From Streptosporangiaceae bacterium (GTDB taxonomy: Bacteria; Actinomycetota; Actinomycetes; Streptosporangiales; Streptosporangiaceae): a stretch of 8,988 nucleotides of DNA. The notes under the pieces are model-generated. The model did no database searches. It was not told where the DNA came from and was given only the letters and a program-made list of their open reading frames with translations. The translations under genes were made by a program, and so were the position numbers. The stretch is from contig JASHOI010000595.1 in NCBI GenBank assembly GCA_030041195.1, positions 1 through 8,988 of the forward strand, given 5' to 3'. Positions 1 to 5,230 of the stretch are shown here, in pieces (the stretch's first letter is position 1; the number at the start of each line of letters is the position of its first letter).

Positions 1-386
1 TGCTGCAGGTCGGTGATCTCTTTCTCGGGCGAGTCGAACGACCGCAGGTAGGCATCGAAGGAGCCGTACTGCGCGATGACCTGGTTCGCGGCGGCAGCGG
101 AGATGACAGCGTCCTGGAGTTTGCGGTGGTTGCGGATGATCCGCGGGTCTTGCGCGGCCCGGCTGATGTCTTGGTCGGTCATCGCGGCGACCTGGACCGG
201 GTCGAAGTCATGGAAAACCTCCCTGAGGGCCGGCCAGTGCGATTCGACGGTCGGCCAGTTCAGGCCGGCCTGGAAGATCGCCCTGATGAGTTGTTCGACG
301 TAGCGGCGATCATCCTGGGGCCCCAGTTCGACGTGCGGCCATGTCGAGTCGTCGTGGTAGGAGCGGGCTGGGCGGTGCTGGGTCAT
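1..386 (-). CDS. DNA-3-methyladenine glycosylase I (Tag family), 5' part, runs off window
   Basis: This gene encodes the first 128 residues of a Tag-like base-excision-repair glycosylase, a family that removes 3-methyladenine from alkylated DNA. The call rests on the segment QAGLNWPTVESHW, which parallels the E. coli Tag block QAGLSWITVLKKR, followed by FDPVQVAAM and DPRIIRNHRKL, which match Tag FDPVKVAAM and DAGIIRHRGKI. The ATG start is set by GGAG (complement of 392-395) eight bases upstream. Aligned on QAGLNW, the position of E. coli Glu38 is Ala, and the N-terminal Cys of the E. coli zinc site is absent, although YHD near residue 10 resembles YHD in Tag. It therefore belongs to a divergent branch and its substrate is uncertain. 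The C-terminal zinc ligands lie outside the window. It is transcribed away from the repeat-rich region. Confidence 0.8.
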   Translation of the reverse strand, partial: MTQHRPARSYHDDSTWPHVELGPQDDRRYVEQLIRAIFQAGLNWPTVESHWPALREVFHDFDPVQVAAMTDQDISRAAQDPRIIRNHRKLQDAVISAAAANQVIAQYGSFDAYLRSFDSPEKEITDLQ

Positions 387-441
387 GGCGTCTCCGGTGT
401 GGTTGTCTGGGCTGGGTGGCTCGGCGCTGAGCCGCCGTGTC

Positions 442-642
442 AGCCTGGAAGATCTCGTCAGGGAACACGGTGAGCGCCACCGGCAGCGAGACCTCAGGCG
501 GCGGATGCCCGGCCCCGGTAGCGGTGCTAAGGCCGCTCTCCGAGTACATCCGCGCGGCCGAGGTCGCGGTATTCGTCACCCAGTACAGCCTAATGTTCTA
601 CAGAATGTGATCGCCGGTCAGGCGGCCGGAAGGCTGCCCGTC
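442..642 (-). pseudogene. Epoxide hydrolase relic (C-terminal region fragment)
   Basis: Reading the minus strand from 642, the frame gives DGQPSGRLTGDHIL, a stop, then NIRLYWVTNTATSAAR, MYSES, and later LPVALTVFPDEIFQA. Bacterial epoxide hydrolases of the alpha/beta-hydrolase family (EHN-domain type) carry the same order of motifs, approximately DGQPSG-LTRD-ILDNI-LYWLTNT-SAARLYWE-PVAVTVFPDEIY-APRSW. The in-frame TAG (598-600) replaces the Asp of LDNI. After FQA the expected PRSWAERAY and GGHFAAWEQPE, which hold the catalytic His, are missing, and no family match is seen upstream of 642. The fragment covers about 67 codons of a protein normally near 370-390 residues. It is a dead remnant with abrupt ends on both sides, about 50 bases upstream of the Tag-like start, so it probably marks an old deletion junction. 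Confidence 0.75.
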
Positions 643-659
643 GGTACGCTTAGGCCTCG

Positions 660-698
660 AACGATGACTGGGAGGCTCTCCGAAGCCCAGTCAGCGTT
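660..698. repeat. 13-bp inverted repeat (12/13 matched), 13-nt loop
   Basis: The left arm AACGATGACTGGG (660-672) and right arm CCCAGTCAGCGTT (686-698) are complementary except at one position, with 13 bases between them. It lies just beyond the left-hand end of homology of the epoxide hydrolase relic. It could be a transcription terminator without a T-tract, a regulator dyad, or an end or scar of a lost mobile element. Nothing in the sequence decides between these. Confidence 0.6.
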
Positions 699-840
699 AC
701 CGTTGTAGGTGAGACGCATAGCGATCATGATGGGTCGAGAGCGTCTGCCGAGAGAACCGGCGGTCCAGATGCGCGAATCCGATGAAAGCAGCACCGGGCA
801 CGATCGCGAGACAACAGGCCGAGCAAACGACTGGTCCCTC

Positions 841-1260
841 ACCAAGGGACGCAGCCCGCTACCGCCGCCGCTGACCGACCACACCACGGGACGCAATCCC
901 CTCGCGCCGCCGCTGACCGACCACACCAAAGGACGCAATCCCCTCGCGCCGCCGCTGACCGACCACACCACGGGACGCAGCCCGCTACCGCCGCCGCTGA
1001 CCGACCACACCACAGGATGCAACCCCCTCGCACCGCCGCTCACCGACCACACCAAAGGACGCAACCCGGTCGCACCGCCGCTGACCGACCACACCATAGG
1101 ACGCAGCCCGCTGCCGCCGCCGCTGACCGACCACACCACGGGACGCAGCCCGCTACCGCCGCCGCTGACCGACCACACCACAGGACGCAACCCCCTCGCA
1201 CCGCGGCTGACCGACCACACGAAAGGACGCGACCCGATCCCGCCTTTCGATCCGGAGGGC
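841..1260. repeat. 42-bp tandem repeat array, nine full units plus one degenerate unit
   Basis: Units start at 841, 883, 925, 967, 1009, 1051, 1093, 1135 and 1177. A tenth, starting at 1219, keeps only the first part. Each unit has the form ACCANRGGAYGC, then AGCCCGCTACCG (type S) or AAYCCCCTCGCRCCG (type N), then a nearly constant CCGCTGACCGACCAC. The order is S N N, S N N, S, S N N', and the third unit of each triplet carries AAA near its start, so there is a 126-bp higher-order repeat of three units with one extra S unit. There are no unique spacers, so it is not a CRISPR array. Translated on the plus strand it would read as a 14-residue Pro-rich repeat, (T/K)GR(S/N)PL.PPLTDH, and on the minus strand as VWSVSGG..GLRP. 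Many differences between units fall at first and second codon positions, which does not suggest selection on either peptide. Confidence 0.9.
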
Positions 1261-1297
1261 GCACCAAAGACGGGGCAAATCGAGCCGGCCTCGCTGC

Positions 1298-1318
1298 CGC
1301 GCGCGGTTCTCGCGCGCG
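1298..1318. repeat. 8-bp (CG)4 hairpin with 5-nt loop
   Basis: CGCGCGCG (1298-1305), the loop GTTCT and CGCGCGCG (1311-1318) form a perfect 8-bp stem just downstream of the tandem array. The alternating CG tract is also a possible left-handed (Z) DNA former. No function is assigned. Confidence 0.45.
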
Positions 1319-1426
1319 CCCGTCCGCAGGAGTAGGCGTCTGGCAGGCGTCCGCCGTCCTGGTTCCGCTGTGCGCACTGATGCTCCTGGGCGACCCAGAT
1401 TCCGCCGGTCGGCAGCGTAAAGGGCG

Positions 1427-1453
1427 GGGATCTTGATTGGTCAAACTGATCCC
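1427..1453. repeat. Nested palindrome / hairpin with 10 paired bases
   Basis: GGGATC (1427-1432) pairs with GATCCC (1448-1453). Directly inside, TTGA (1433-1436) pairs with TCAA (1441-1444) around a TTGG loop, with a 3-nt bulge (ACT) on one side. It is the second hairpin downstream of the VOC gene on the minus strand and may act as a backup terminator, or it may be a regulator dyad. Confidence 0.4.
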
Positions 1454-1465
1454 GACATCAACCGT

Positions 1466-1495
1466 CAAGCGGCCCGGTGATTCGTGCCGGGCTTG
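1466..1495 (-). terminator. Candidate terminator hairpin after the VOC gene
   Basis: GCCCGG (1472-1477) and CCGGGC (1487-1492) form a perfect 6-bp GC stem with a 9-nt loop. CAA (1466-1468) and TTG (1493-1495) extend it past a 3-nt bulge. It begins six bases after the VOC stop codon on the minus strand. There is no T-tract, as is common for actinobacterial terminators. Position and stability support the call. Confidence 0.5.
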
Positions 1496-1501
1496 CTGGG
1501 G

Positions 1502-1945
1502 TCAGTTGATATCGAACTCGTTGCCTTCAGGGTCCTGCATCCCGACCGCGTAGAAGTCGTCTTCTTCTTCCGACAGTGCGCCGGTGATGGTGGCGCCGAG
1601 GCTGGCCAGACGGCTGGCCTCCGCATCGATCCGCTTCCTGCGAGTCTCGAGCGGGTCCGTACGCTCGCCGCTGGCGTGGATGTCGAGGTGCAGCCGGTTC
1701 TTGACCACCTTGGCATCCGGCTCGACCCGGAACCAGATGACCGGCCCGTGGTGCTCCGGGTCGCTGATCCTGTCCGCCCCATCGACCAGATACTCGTCGG
1801 GCAGCCCCAGGTCGCGGTAGAAGTCGTTCCAAGTAGCGAATCCATCTGGGGGCGGCGCGAGCTCATAGCCCAGCGCGGCGGCCCAGAACCGAGCCAGCCG
1901 GTCCGGGTTGACACAGTCGATGACCAACTGAAAGCGGACAGGCAC
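1502..1945 (-). CDS. VOC-family (glyoxalase/bleomycin-resistance fold) protein
   Basis: The product has 147 residues, a usual length for a single-chain VOC protein built from two beta-alpha-beta-beta-beta modules. It opens with VRFQLVIDCVNPDRLARFW, in which the strand and the N-P-D-R-L-A-R-F-W helix are typical of actinobacterial glyoxalase-like domains. The second module has NRLHLDIHASG and ends with DPEGNEFDIN, the usual C-terminal strand with the metal-ligand Glu (E143). The substrate cannot be read from the sequence: relatives include glyoxalases, dioxygenases, drug-binding and thiol-transfer proteins. The GTG start is chosen because GGAGG lies six bases upstream and the conserved fold begins at residue 3. 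An upstream in-frame ATG would add only a low-complexity tail. It lies 98 bp downstream of the sigma factor gene in the same direction, so it may be in the ECF42 operon or regulon. Confidence 0.85.
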   Translation of the reverse strand: MPVRFQLVIDCVNPDRLARFWAAALGYELAPPPDGFATWNDFYRDLGLPDEYLVDGADRISDPEHHGPVIWFRVEPDAKVVKNRLHLDIHASGERTDPLETRRKRIDAEASRLASLGATITGALSEEEDDFYAVGMQDPEGNEFDIN

Positions 1946-2043
1946 CGGTTTCCTCCCCCAGGCCGCTGTGGTAGTTGCCGACATCCTGGCAGATGCTTGA
2001 CGTGGAGCACCTGCAGCGGGCCAGCACGAGGACGAACGGCTGG

Positions 2044-3240
2044 TCAGCTCGCTGAACCCGAGCCTCTGGTCGCTGCTAGTTCCGTCAGCCGGCGTTCGAG
2101 GAAACGCCGTTCGGCGCCGTCGTCGGTAAGTTCCCTGGCACGCCTGTAGGCGTCGCGCGCTTCGCTGGCCCGCCCGAGGCGTCGCAGGAGTTCGGCCCTG
2201 GTCGAGTGCAGGTAGCGGAAGTCGTCGAGGCCGAGCTGGTCGACCAGGCGCAGGCCGACCTCGGGGCCTTCGGTCTCGGCGATGGCGATGGCTCGGTTCA
2301 GCTCCACGACGGGCGAGCCGGTCAGCCGGGTGAGCTCGCTGTACAGCGCCCCGATCTGCGCCCAGTCGCATGGCATCTGGGCGTGCAACGAGGCGATGGC
2401 GGCCTGCAGGACATAGGGCCCGCGGCCGCCCAGGGCGAGAGCGCGTTCCAGCTGCGCGCGCCCGTCGGCGATCTGCCCGGTGTTCCAGCGTGCTTGGTCC
2501 TGATCGCCGAGCAGGACGAGCTCGCCGTTGCGGAACCGCGCCTCGCGGCGGGAGTCGTGCAAGAGCATCATCGCCAGCAGCCCGTGAACCTCCGGGTCGT
2601 CCGGAACCAGTTCGGCGAGCGCGCGCCCCAGCCAGATTGCCTCGGCCGCGAGCTCGTCGCGGCCGCCGTAGCCTTCGTTGAAGATCAGGTAAACGACGGC
2701 GAGAACCGCGTCGAGGCGGTCGCGGAGCAGGTGGGCCGGTGGCACCCGGAACGGGATCCGCGCCGCTTTGATCTTGCGCTTGGCCCGCACCAGCCGCTGC
2801 GCCATTGTGCGCTCCGGCACCAGGAAGGCGCGGGCGATCTCATCGGTGGTGAGCCCGCCGAGGGTGCGCAGGGTGAGCGCAACCTGCGCCTCGGCCGCCA
2901 GCGCCGGGTGACAGCAGGTGAAGATGAGCTCGAGGCGCTCATCGGGAAAACTCGTGCTCTTCATCGTTGCCTCGGCGCGATTGCCGGCGGCGAGCAGGCC
3001 GGACTTGGCGGCGAGTGCCCGGTCGCGACGGATGCGGTCCATTGCCCGGTTGCGGGCTGTCGTCATCAGCCAGGCGCGTGGGTTGCCAGGGACGCCGTCG
3101 CGTGGCCATCGCTCGGCGGCCATCGCGAACGCGTCCTGGGCGGCTTCCTCGGCGAGGTCGAAGTCGCCGAGGAAGCCGACCAGGGTGGCCAGGACGCGGC
3201 CCCATTCCTCGCGGAAGACCTGATCGAGCGTGGCTACCAA
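2044..3240 (-). CDS. ECF42-group RNA polymerase sigma factor with C-terminal TPR-like extension
   Basis: The product has 398 residues, about twice a basic ECF sigma factor. Region 2 spans residues 8-75 (DLAEEAAQDAFAMAAERW, then PRAWLMTTARNRAMDRIRR). Region 4 spans about 100-165 (ERLELIFTCCHPAL, LGGLTTDEIARAFLVPE, MAQRLVRAKRKI). The remaining 230 residues form the DUF6596/TPR-like extension, with the signature YLIFNEGY and a C-terminal TPR-like helix pair (STRAELLRRLGRASEARDAY). This architecture, together with the DGPF/YCII gene directly upstream, defines ECF42. Established work on the group shows no membrane anti-sigma factor and a C-terminal extension needed for activity. The likely start is TTG at 3238-3240, four bases after GGAGG. 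It overlaps the DGPF stop (TTGGTAG), which implies translational coupling. No other in-frame start lies close to a ribosome binding site. Confidence 0.93.
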   Translation of the reverse strand: MVATLDQVFREEWGRVLATLVGFLGDFDLAEEAAQDAFAMAAERWPRDGVPGNPRAWLMTTARNRAMDRIRRDRALAAKSGLLAAGNRAEATMKSTSFPDERLELIFTCCHPALAAEAQVALTLRTLGGLTTDEIARAFLVPERTMAQRLVRAKRKIKAARIPFRVPPAHLLRDRLDAVLAVVYLIFNEGYGGRDELAAEAIWLGRALAELVPDDPEVHGLLAMMLLHDSRREARFRNGELVLLGDQDQARWNTGQIADGRAQLERALALGGRGPYVLQAAIASLHAQMPCDWAQIGALYSELTRLTGSPVVELNRAIAIAETEGPEVGLRLVDQLGLDDFRYLHSTRAELLRRLGRASEARDAYRRARELTDDGAERRFLERRLTELAATRGSGSAS

Positions 3241-3581
3241 TACACCTCCGATGGGCGGATCTCGATGGCGCCGCCGTAGCGTGCGGCGGGGACACGGGCG
3301 GCCACCTCGATGGCCGCGTCGAGGTCGTCCGCCTCGAGGATGAAGAACCCGCCGATGGCTTCCTTCATGCCGACGAACGGGCCGTCGGTCGTCAGGGTCT
3401 TGCCGCCCTCGACGCGCACCGTGGTCGCGTTCTCGGGCAGGCCAAGGGGCGGGCCGGGGCTGACGCCTGGCGTCTCATTGATCCCTTGGTAGTCCGCGTA
3501 GACCTGCTTCTGATCTTCCTCGGGCAGCGCGGCCTGCCGCTCAAGCGCCGCGCCCTGATAGATCAGCATCACGTACTTCAT
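3234..3581 (-). CDS. DGPF/YCII-family protein (ECF42 partner)
   Basis: The product has 115 residues, matching the family length of roughly 110-130. It begins MKYVMLIYQG, carries the name-giving TDGPF motif (Asp66-Phe69) followed by KEAIGGFFILEADDLDAA, and ends with RYGGAIEIRPSEVYW, the usual order in DGPF proteins of the YCII superfamily (ferredoxin-like alpha/beta barrel). Biochemical function is not established for the family; the name reflects the motif. Such genes sit beside ECF42 sigma factors and are their main known target. The ATG is preceded by AGGAGG, five bases upstream, so this start is firm although the frame stays open further upstream. It is the first gene of the operon and overlaps the sigma gene by 7 bp. 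Confidence 0.92.
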   Translation of the reverse strand: MKYVMLIYQGAALERQAALPEEDQKQVYADYQGINETPGVSPGPPLGLPENATTVRVEGGKTLTTDGPFVGMKEAIGGFFILEADDLDAAIEVAARVPAARYGGAIEIRPSEVYW

Positions 3582-3618
3582 CGCTTCCTCCTCGTCATGC
3601 CCGATGGTCCCGCAGTAA

Positions 3619-3645
3619 GACGAACGGGCAGCCACGAAATCGACA
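3619..3645 (-). promoter_or_regulatory. Candidate ECF42-dependent promoter of the DGPF-sigma operon
   Basis: On the minus strand TGTCGA (complement of 3640-3645) is followed after 17 bases by CGTC (complement of 3619-3622). As I recall it, the ECF42 promoter signature is TGTCGA in the -35 and CG(A/T)C in the -10 region, so both elements match at a normal spacing. It lies 38 bases upstream of the DGPF start, in a 99-bp gap. This supports positive autoregulation of the operon. No second copy was found in the gap before the VOC gene. Confidence 0.65.
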
Positions 3646-3680
3646 GCCTGGCGCCGGAATCCCGCCGCACTCGGCAGGGC

Positions 3681-4217
3681 TCAGCGCGCGGGCGCATTGG
3701 GCTGGTGGTCCTCGGCCCACGTTGCCCAGTCGCCGAGGGCTTGGTGCAGCCGGATGCCCGCCTCGGCGGCGATCCGTATCGATCTGGTCTGCGGGCTGTC
3801 GCCGTACTCGCCCCGGTCCTTGGCAGCCGCGATCGCGCGATACTTCTCGGCGAGATCACGGTAGAACGCCGCCTCCTTGTCCAGGTAGGCGGCAAGCTCC
3901 TCGGGTGTCATCAGCCAGAAGAACACCGAGCGGAGCACGGGTTCCAGCCGCAGCGTGTGGTCGACGTCGACGGTGGTCAGCCAGCGACGCACCTCCTCGA
4001 TGCCGGATTCGGTGGCCCGGTAGGTCTTACGCCGGCGTGGGCCTTCGGACTCGATCTCGATGAAGCCGTCGGCTTCGAGTTTGCCCAGCTCACCGTAAAT
4101 CTGCGGGTGCCCAGCGGGCCAGACGGTACCGAGCAGGTCCTCGAAACGCCGGGTCAGATCCCAGCCGCTCGCGGGGTGCTCCGCGAGGAGCCCGATGAGC
4201 GCGTGTCTCAGCGACAT
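3681..4217 (-). CDS. PadR-family transcriptional regulator
   Basis: The product has 178 residues. Residues 1-75 form the PadR winged helix (SLRHALIGLLAEHPASGWDL, then PAGHPQIYGELGKLEADGF and the basic wing EGPRRRKTYRAT). Residues 90-175 form the helical Vir_act_alpha_C-type dimerisation region (MTPEELAAYLDKEAAFYRD). This is the two-domain, PadR/AphA-like subfamily, usually repressors released by small phenolic or hydrophobic ligands. The ATG has GGAG six bases upstream. It is divergent from the SDR gene, and the gap holds two PadR-type dyads, so it very probably represses itself and the SDR gene. It ends 99 bp before the DGPF start and seems transcriptionally separate from it. Confidence 0.92.
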   Translation of the reverse strand: MSLRHALIGLLAEHPASGWDLTRRFEDLLGTVWPAGHPQIYGELGKLEADGFIEIESEGPRRRKTYRATESGIEEVRRWLTTVDVDHTLRLEPVLRSVFFWLMTPEELAAYLDKEAAFYRDLAEKYRAIAAAKDRGEYGDSPQTRSIRIAAEAGIRLHQALGDWATWAEDHQPNAPAR

Positions 4218-4242
4218 GCCGGGCTCCTACGTTCACGCTGAC

Positions 4243-4258
4243 ATGTCTCCATTGACAT
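4243..4258. promoter_or_regulatory. PadR-type operator 1 (ATGT-N8-ACAT)
   Basis: ATGT (4243-4246) and ACAT (4255-4258) are separated by exactly eight bases, the half-site arrangement established for PadR. Each half is embedded in a full ACATGT (4241-4246 and 4255-4260). The TTGACA at 4252-4257, a perfect -35 hexamer for the SDR direction, overlaps the right half, so binding would block that promoter. The site is 26 bp upstream of the padR start. Confidence 0.65.
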
Positions 4259-4288
4259 GTGCTCGCACACATGCGAAGATGCGGTCAT

Positions 4289-4304
4289 ATGTTCATTCTA
4301 ACAT
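4289..4304. promoter_or_regulatory. PadR-type operator 2 (ATGT-N8-ACAT)
   Basis: ATGT (4289-4292) and ACAT (4301-4304) are again separated by eight bases. The centre is 46 bp from that of operator 1. On the minus strand the spacer contains TAGAAT (complement of 4295-4300), a good -10 hexamer for padR, though I see no convincing -35 at the right distance. Two sites in a divergent gap allow coordinated repression of both genes. Confidence 0.62.
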
Positions 4305-4330
4305 GTCGATACAGACAACAGAGGTGCTGA

Positions 4331-4357
4331 ATGACGCGGGCAGTGGGTGCTGAATGA
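4331..4357 (+). CDS. Possible upstream leader ORF 1 (MTRAVGAE)
   Basis: This eight-codon ORF starts at the first triplicated ATG, six bases after GAGG, the best ribosome binding site in the leader. Its TGA overlaps the next ATG (ATGA). Its peptide copies the first four residues of the SDR protein because the repeat includes the start. It could be a chance product of the duplication or a coupled leader. No direct evidence of translation is available. Confidence 0.3.
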   Translation: MTRAVGAE

Positions 4358-4374
4358 CGCGGGGTGCTGAATGA
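4354..4374 (+). CDS. Possible upstream leader ORF 2 (MTRGAE)
   Basis: This six-codon ORF starts at the second triplicated ATG, overlaps leader ORF 1 by four bases, and ends in a TGA that overlaps the SDR start (ATGA at 4371-4374). The chain of two ATGA junctions would let ribosomes loading at GAGG pass by re-initiation to the SDR gene. Its own ribosome binding site is weak. Confidence 0.27.
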   Translation: MTRGAE

Positions 4375-5210
4375 CGCGGGCAGCGAAGGGCGGCGTGTTC
4401 ATCACGGGCGCGGCGACGGGCATCGGCGCCGCGACCACGAGACGGCTGGCAGAGGCCGGCTACCGGGTGTTTGCTGGCGTGCACCGGGAAGCTGGCTCGC
4501 TGGCCAGCATCGCTGGCGTTCAGCCGGTTGTGGTCGATGTGACCGACCCGGCTGTCGTCGAGAGCGCAGCCAAGGTTGTAGCGGAAGCGGCGGCCGGGGA
4601 CGGGCTGCGTGCGGTGATCAACAACGCGGGCGTGATCGTTCAGGGCCCTCTCGAGCTTGTGCCACCGGAGCAGTTGCGCCGGCAGTTCGAGGTCAACACG
4701 CTCGGGCCGACGCACGTCATCCGGGCGTTCTTGCCACTGCTTCGAACCGGCAAGGGCCGGATCATCAACGTGAGCGCGCCGACCGCGCGTGTGCCGGTGC
4801 CGTTCATGGCACCGATCGGCGGCAGCAAGGCGGCGCTGGTGTCGCTCTCGGATTCGCTCCGGCTGGAACTGGGGGCCTGGGGCATCCCGGTGACGATCAT
4901 CGAGCCCGGCGGGACCGACACCGCGATCTTCCAGAAGGCCGAGAGCGCGATGCGAGCCGCGCTCGGGGCCGCCGATCCCGCGAAGACCGCGCTGTACAGC
5001 AAACAACTCGCCGCCGCGGCGAAGGCGGCCGCCCGGCAGAGGCTCGGCCCGCCCGACGCGGTCGCCAAGACGATCGTGGCCGCCGTCGAAGCGCGCAGGC
5101 CGCGGCGCCACTACGCCGCAGGCTCGGGCACCGCCGTCTTCGGAGTGCTGGCGCACATCCCAGCGGGCCTGCGGGAACGGCTCATCAAGACGGTCTTCGG
5201 ACTGGGCTGA
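4371..5210 (+). CDS. SDR-family protein lacking the catalytic Ser and Tyr
   Basis: The product has 279 residues with a Rossmann fold: glycine motif TGAATGIG (residues 12-19), D56 before the adenine pocket, NNAG (84-87), the structural N109, and the post-active-site EPGGTDT loop. It resembles classical SDRs of the 17-beta-hydroxysteroid-dehydrogenase-like group. The usual Ser and Tyr of S-x12-Y-x3-K are replaced: NVSA puts Ala136 at the Ser position and IGGSK puts Ile149 at the Tyr position, while Lys153 is kept. S135 lies one residue early. Normal SDR chemistry is therefore doubtful; it may bind NAD(P) without turning over, or belong to a subfamily with other chemistry. The start is the third ATG of the triplicated sequence, the only one in frame. 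It is divergent from padR and ends 20 bp before the convergent SUKH gene. Confidence 0.9.
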   Translation: MTRAAKGGVFITGAATGIGAATTRRLAEAGYRVFAGVHREAGSLASIAGVQPVVVDVTDPAVVESAAKVVAEAAAGDGLRAVINNAGVIVQGPLELVPPEQLRRQFEVNTLGPTHVIRAFLPLLRTGKGRIINVSAPTARVPVPFMAPIGGSKAALVSLSDSLRLELGAWGIPVTIIEPGGTDTAIFQKAESAMRAALGAADPAKTALYSKQLAAAAKAAARQRLGPPDAVAKTIVAAVEARRPRRHYAAGSGTAVFGVLAHIPAGLRERLIKTVFGLG

Positions 5211-5230
5211 ACAGCCAGCTTTCCCCGCCG

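Larger units (their letters stand above)
643..1501. other. Gene-free repeat- and hairpin-rich region
   Basis: No convincing protein gene is seen here. Long ORFs exist on both strands (for example 709-1335 plus and 618-1220 minus), but they are open because the 42-bp repeat has a period divisible by three and only one of its six frames contains a stop. None has a good ribosome binding site, none shows the strong third-position bias of the neighbouring genes, and none resembles a known family. What the region does hold is listed separately: a long inverted repeat at 660-698, the tandem array at 841-1260, and hairpins at 1298-1318, 1427-1453 and 1466-1495. Confidence 0.7.
4324..4380 (+). repeat. 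Triplicated 17-bp sequence containing the SDR start codon
   Basis: Exact copies of GTGCTGAATGACGCGGG lie at 4324-4340, 4347-4363 and 4364-4380. The first two are separated by CAGTGG; the second and third are adjacent. Each copy carries an ATG, and the third is the start of the SDR gene. The three ATGs are in different frames because the offsets are 23 and 17 bp. Only the first has a clear Shine-Dalgarno (GAGG, 4321-4324); the others have GTGGG and GGGG. Confidence 0.9.

Noticed and set aside
841..1260. CRISPR-like array
   Set aside because: The units follow one another directly with no unique spacers, the period is constant at 42 bp, and no cas genes are present.
618..1335. Pro-rich or Gly-rich repeat protein encoded by the array (plus 709-1335 or minus 618-1220)
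   Set aside because: The 42-bp period keeps five of six frames open automatically. No ribosome binding site is present, flanking codons lack the strong third-position GC bias, and unit differences often change residues on either strand.
1946..2043. Second ECF42 promoter before the VOC gene
   Set aside because: A TGTCGG is present but no CG(A/T)C follows at a proper distance.
1502..2371. 289-residue protein starting inside the sigma gene and ending with the VOC domain
   Set aside because: The first 140 residues are an out-of-frame shadow of the ECF42 3' end. The VOC gene has its own GTG with GGAGG at ideal spacing.
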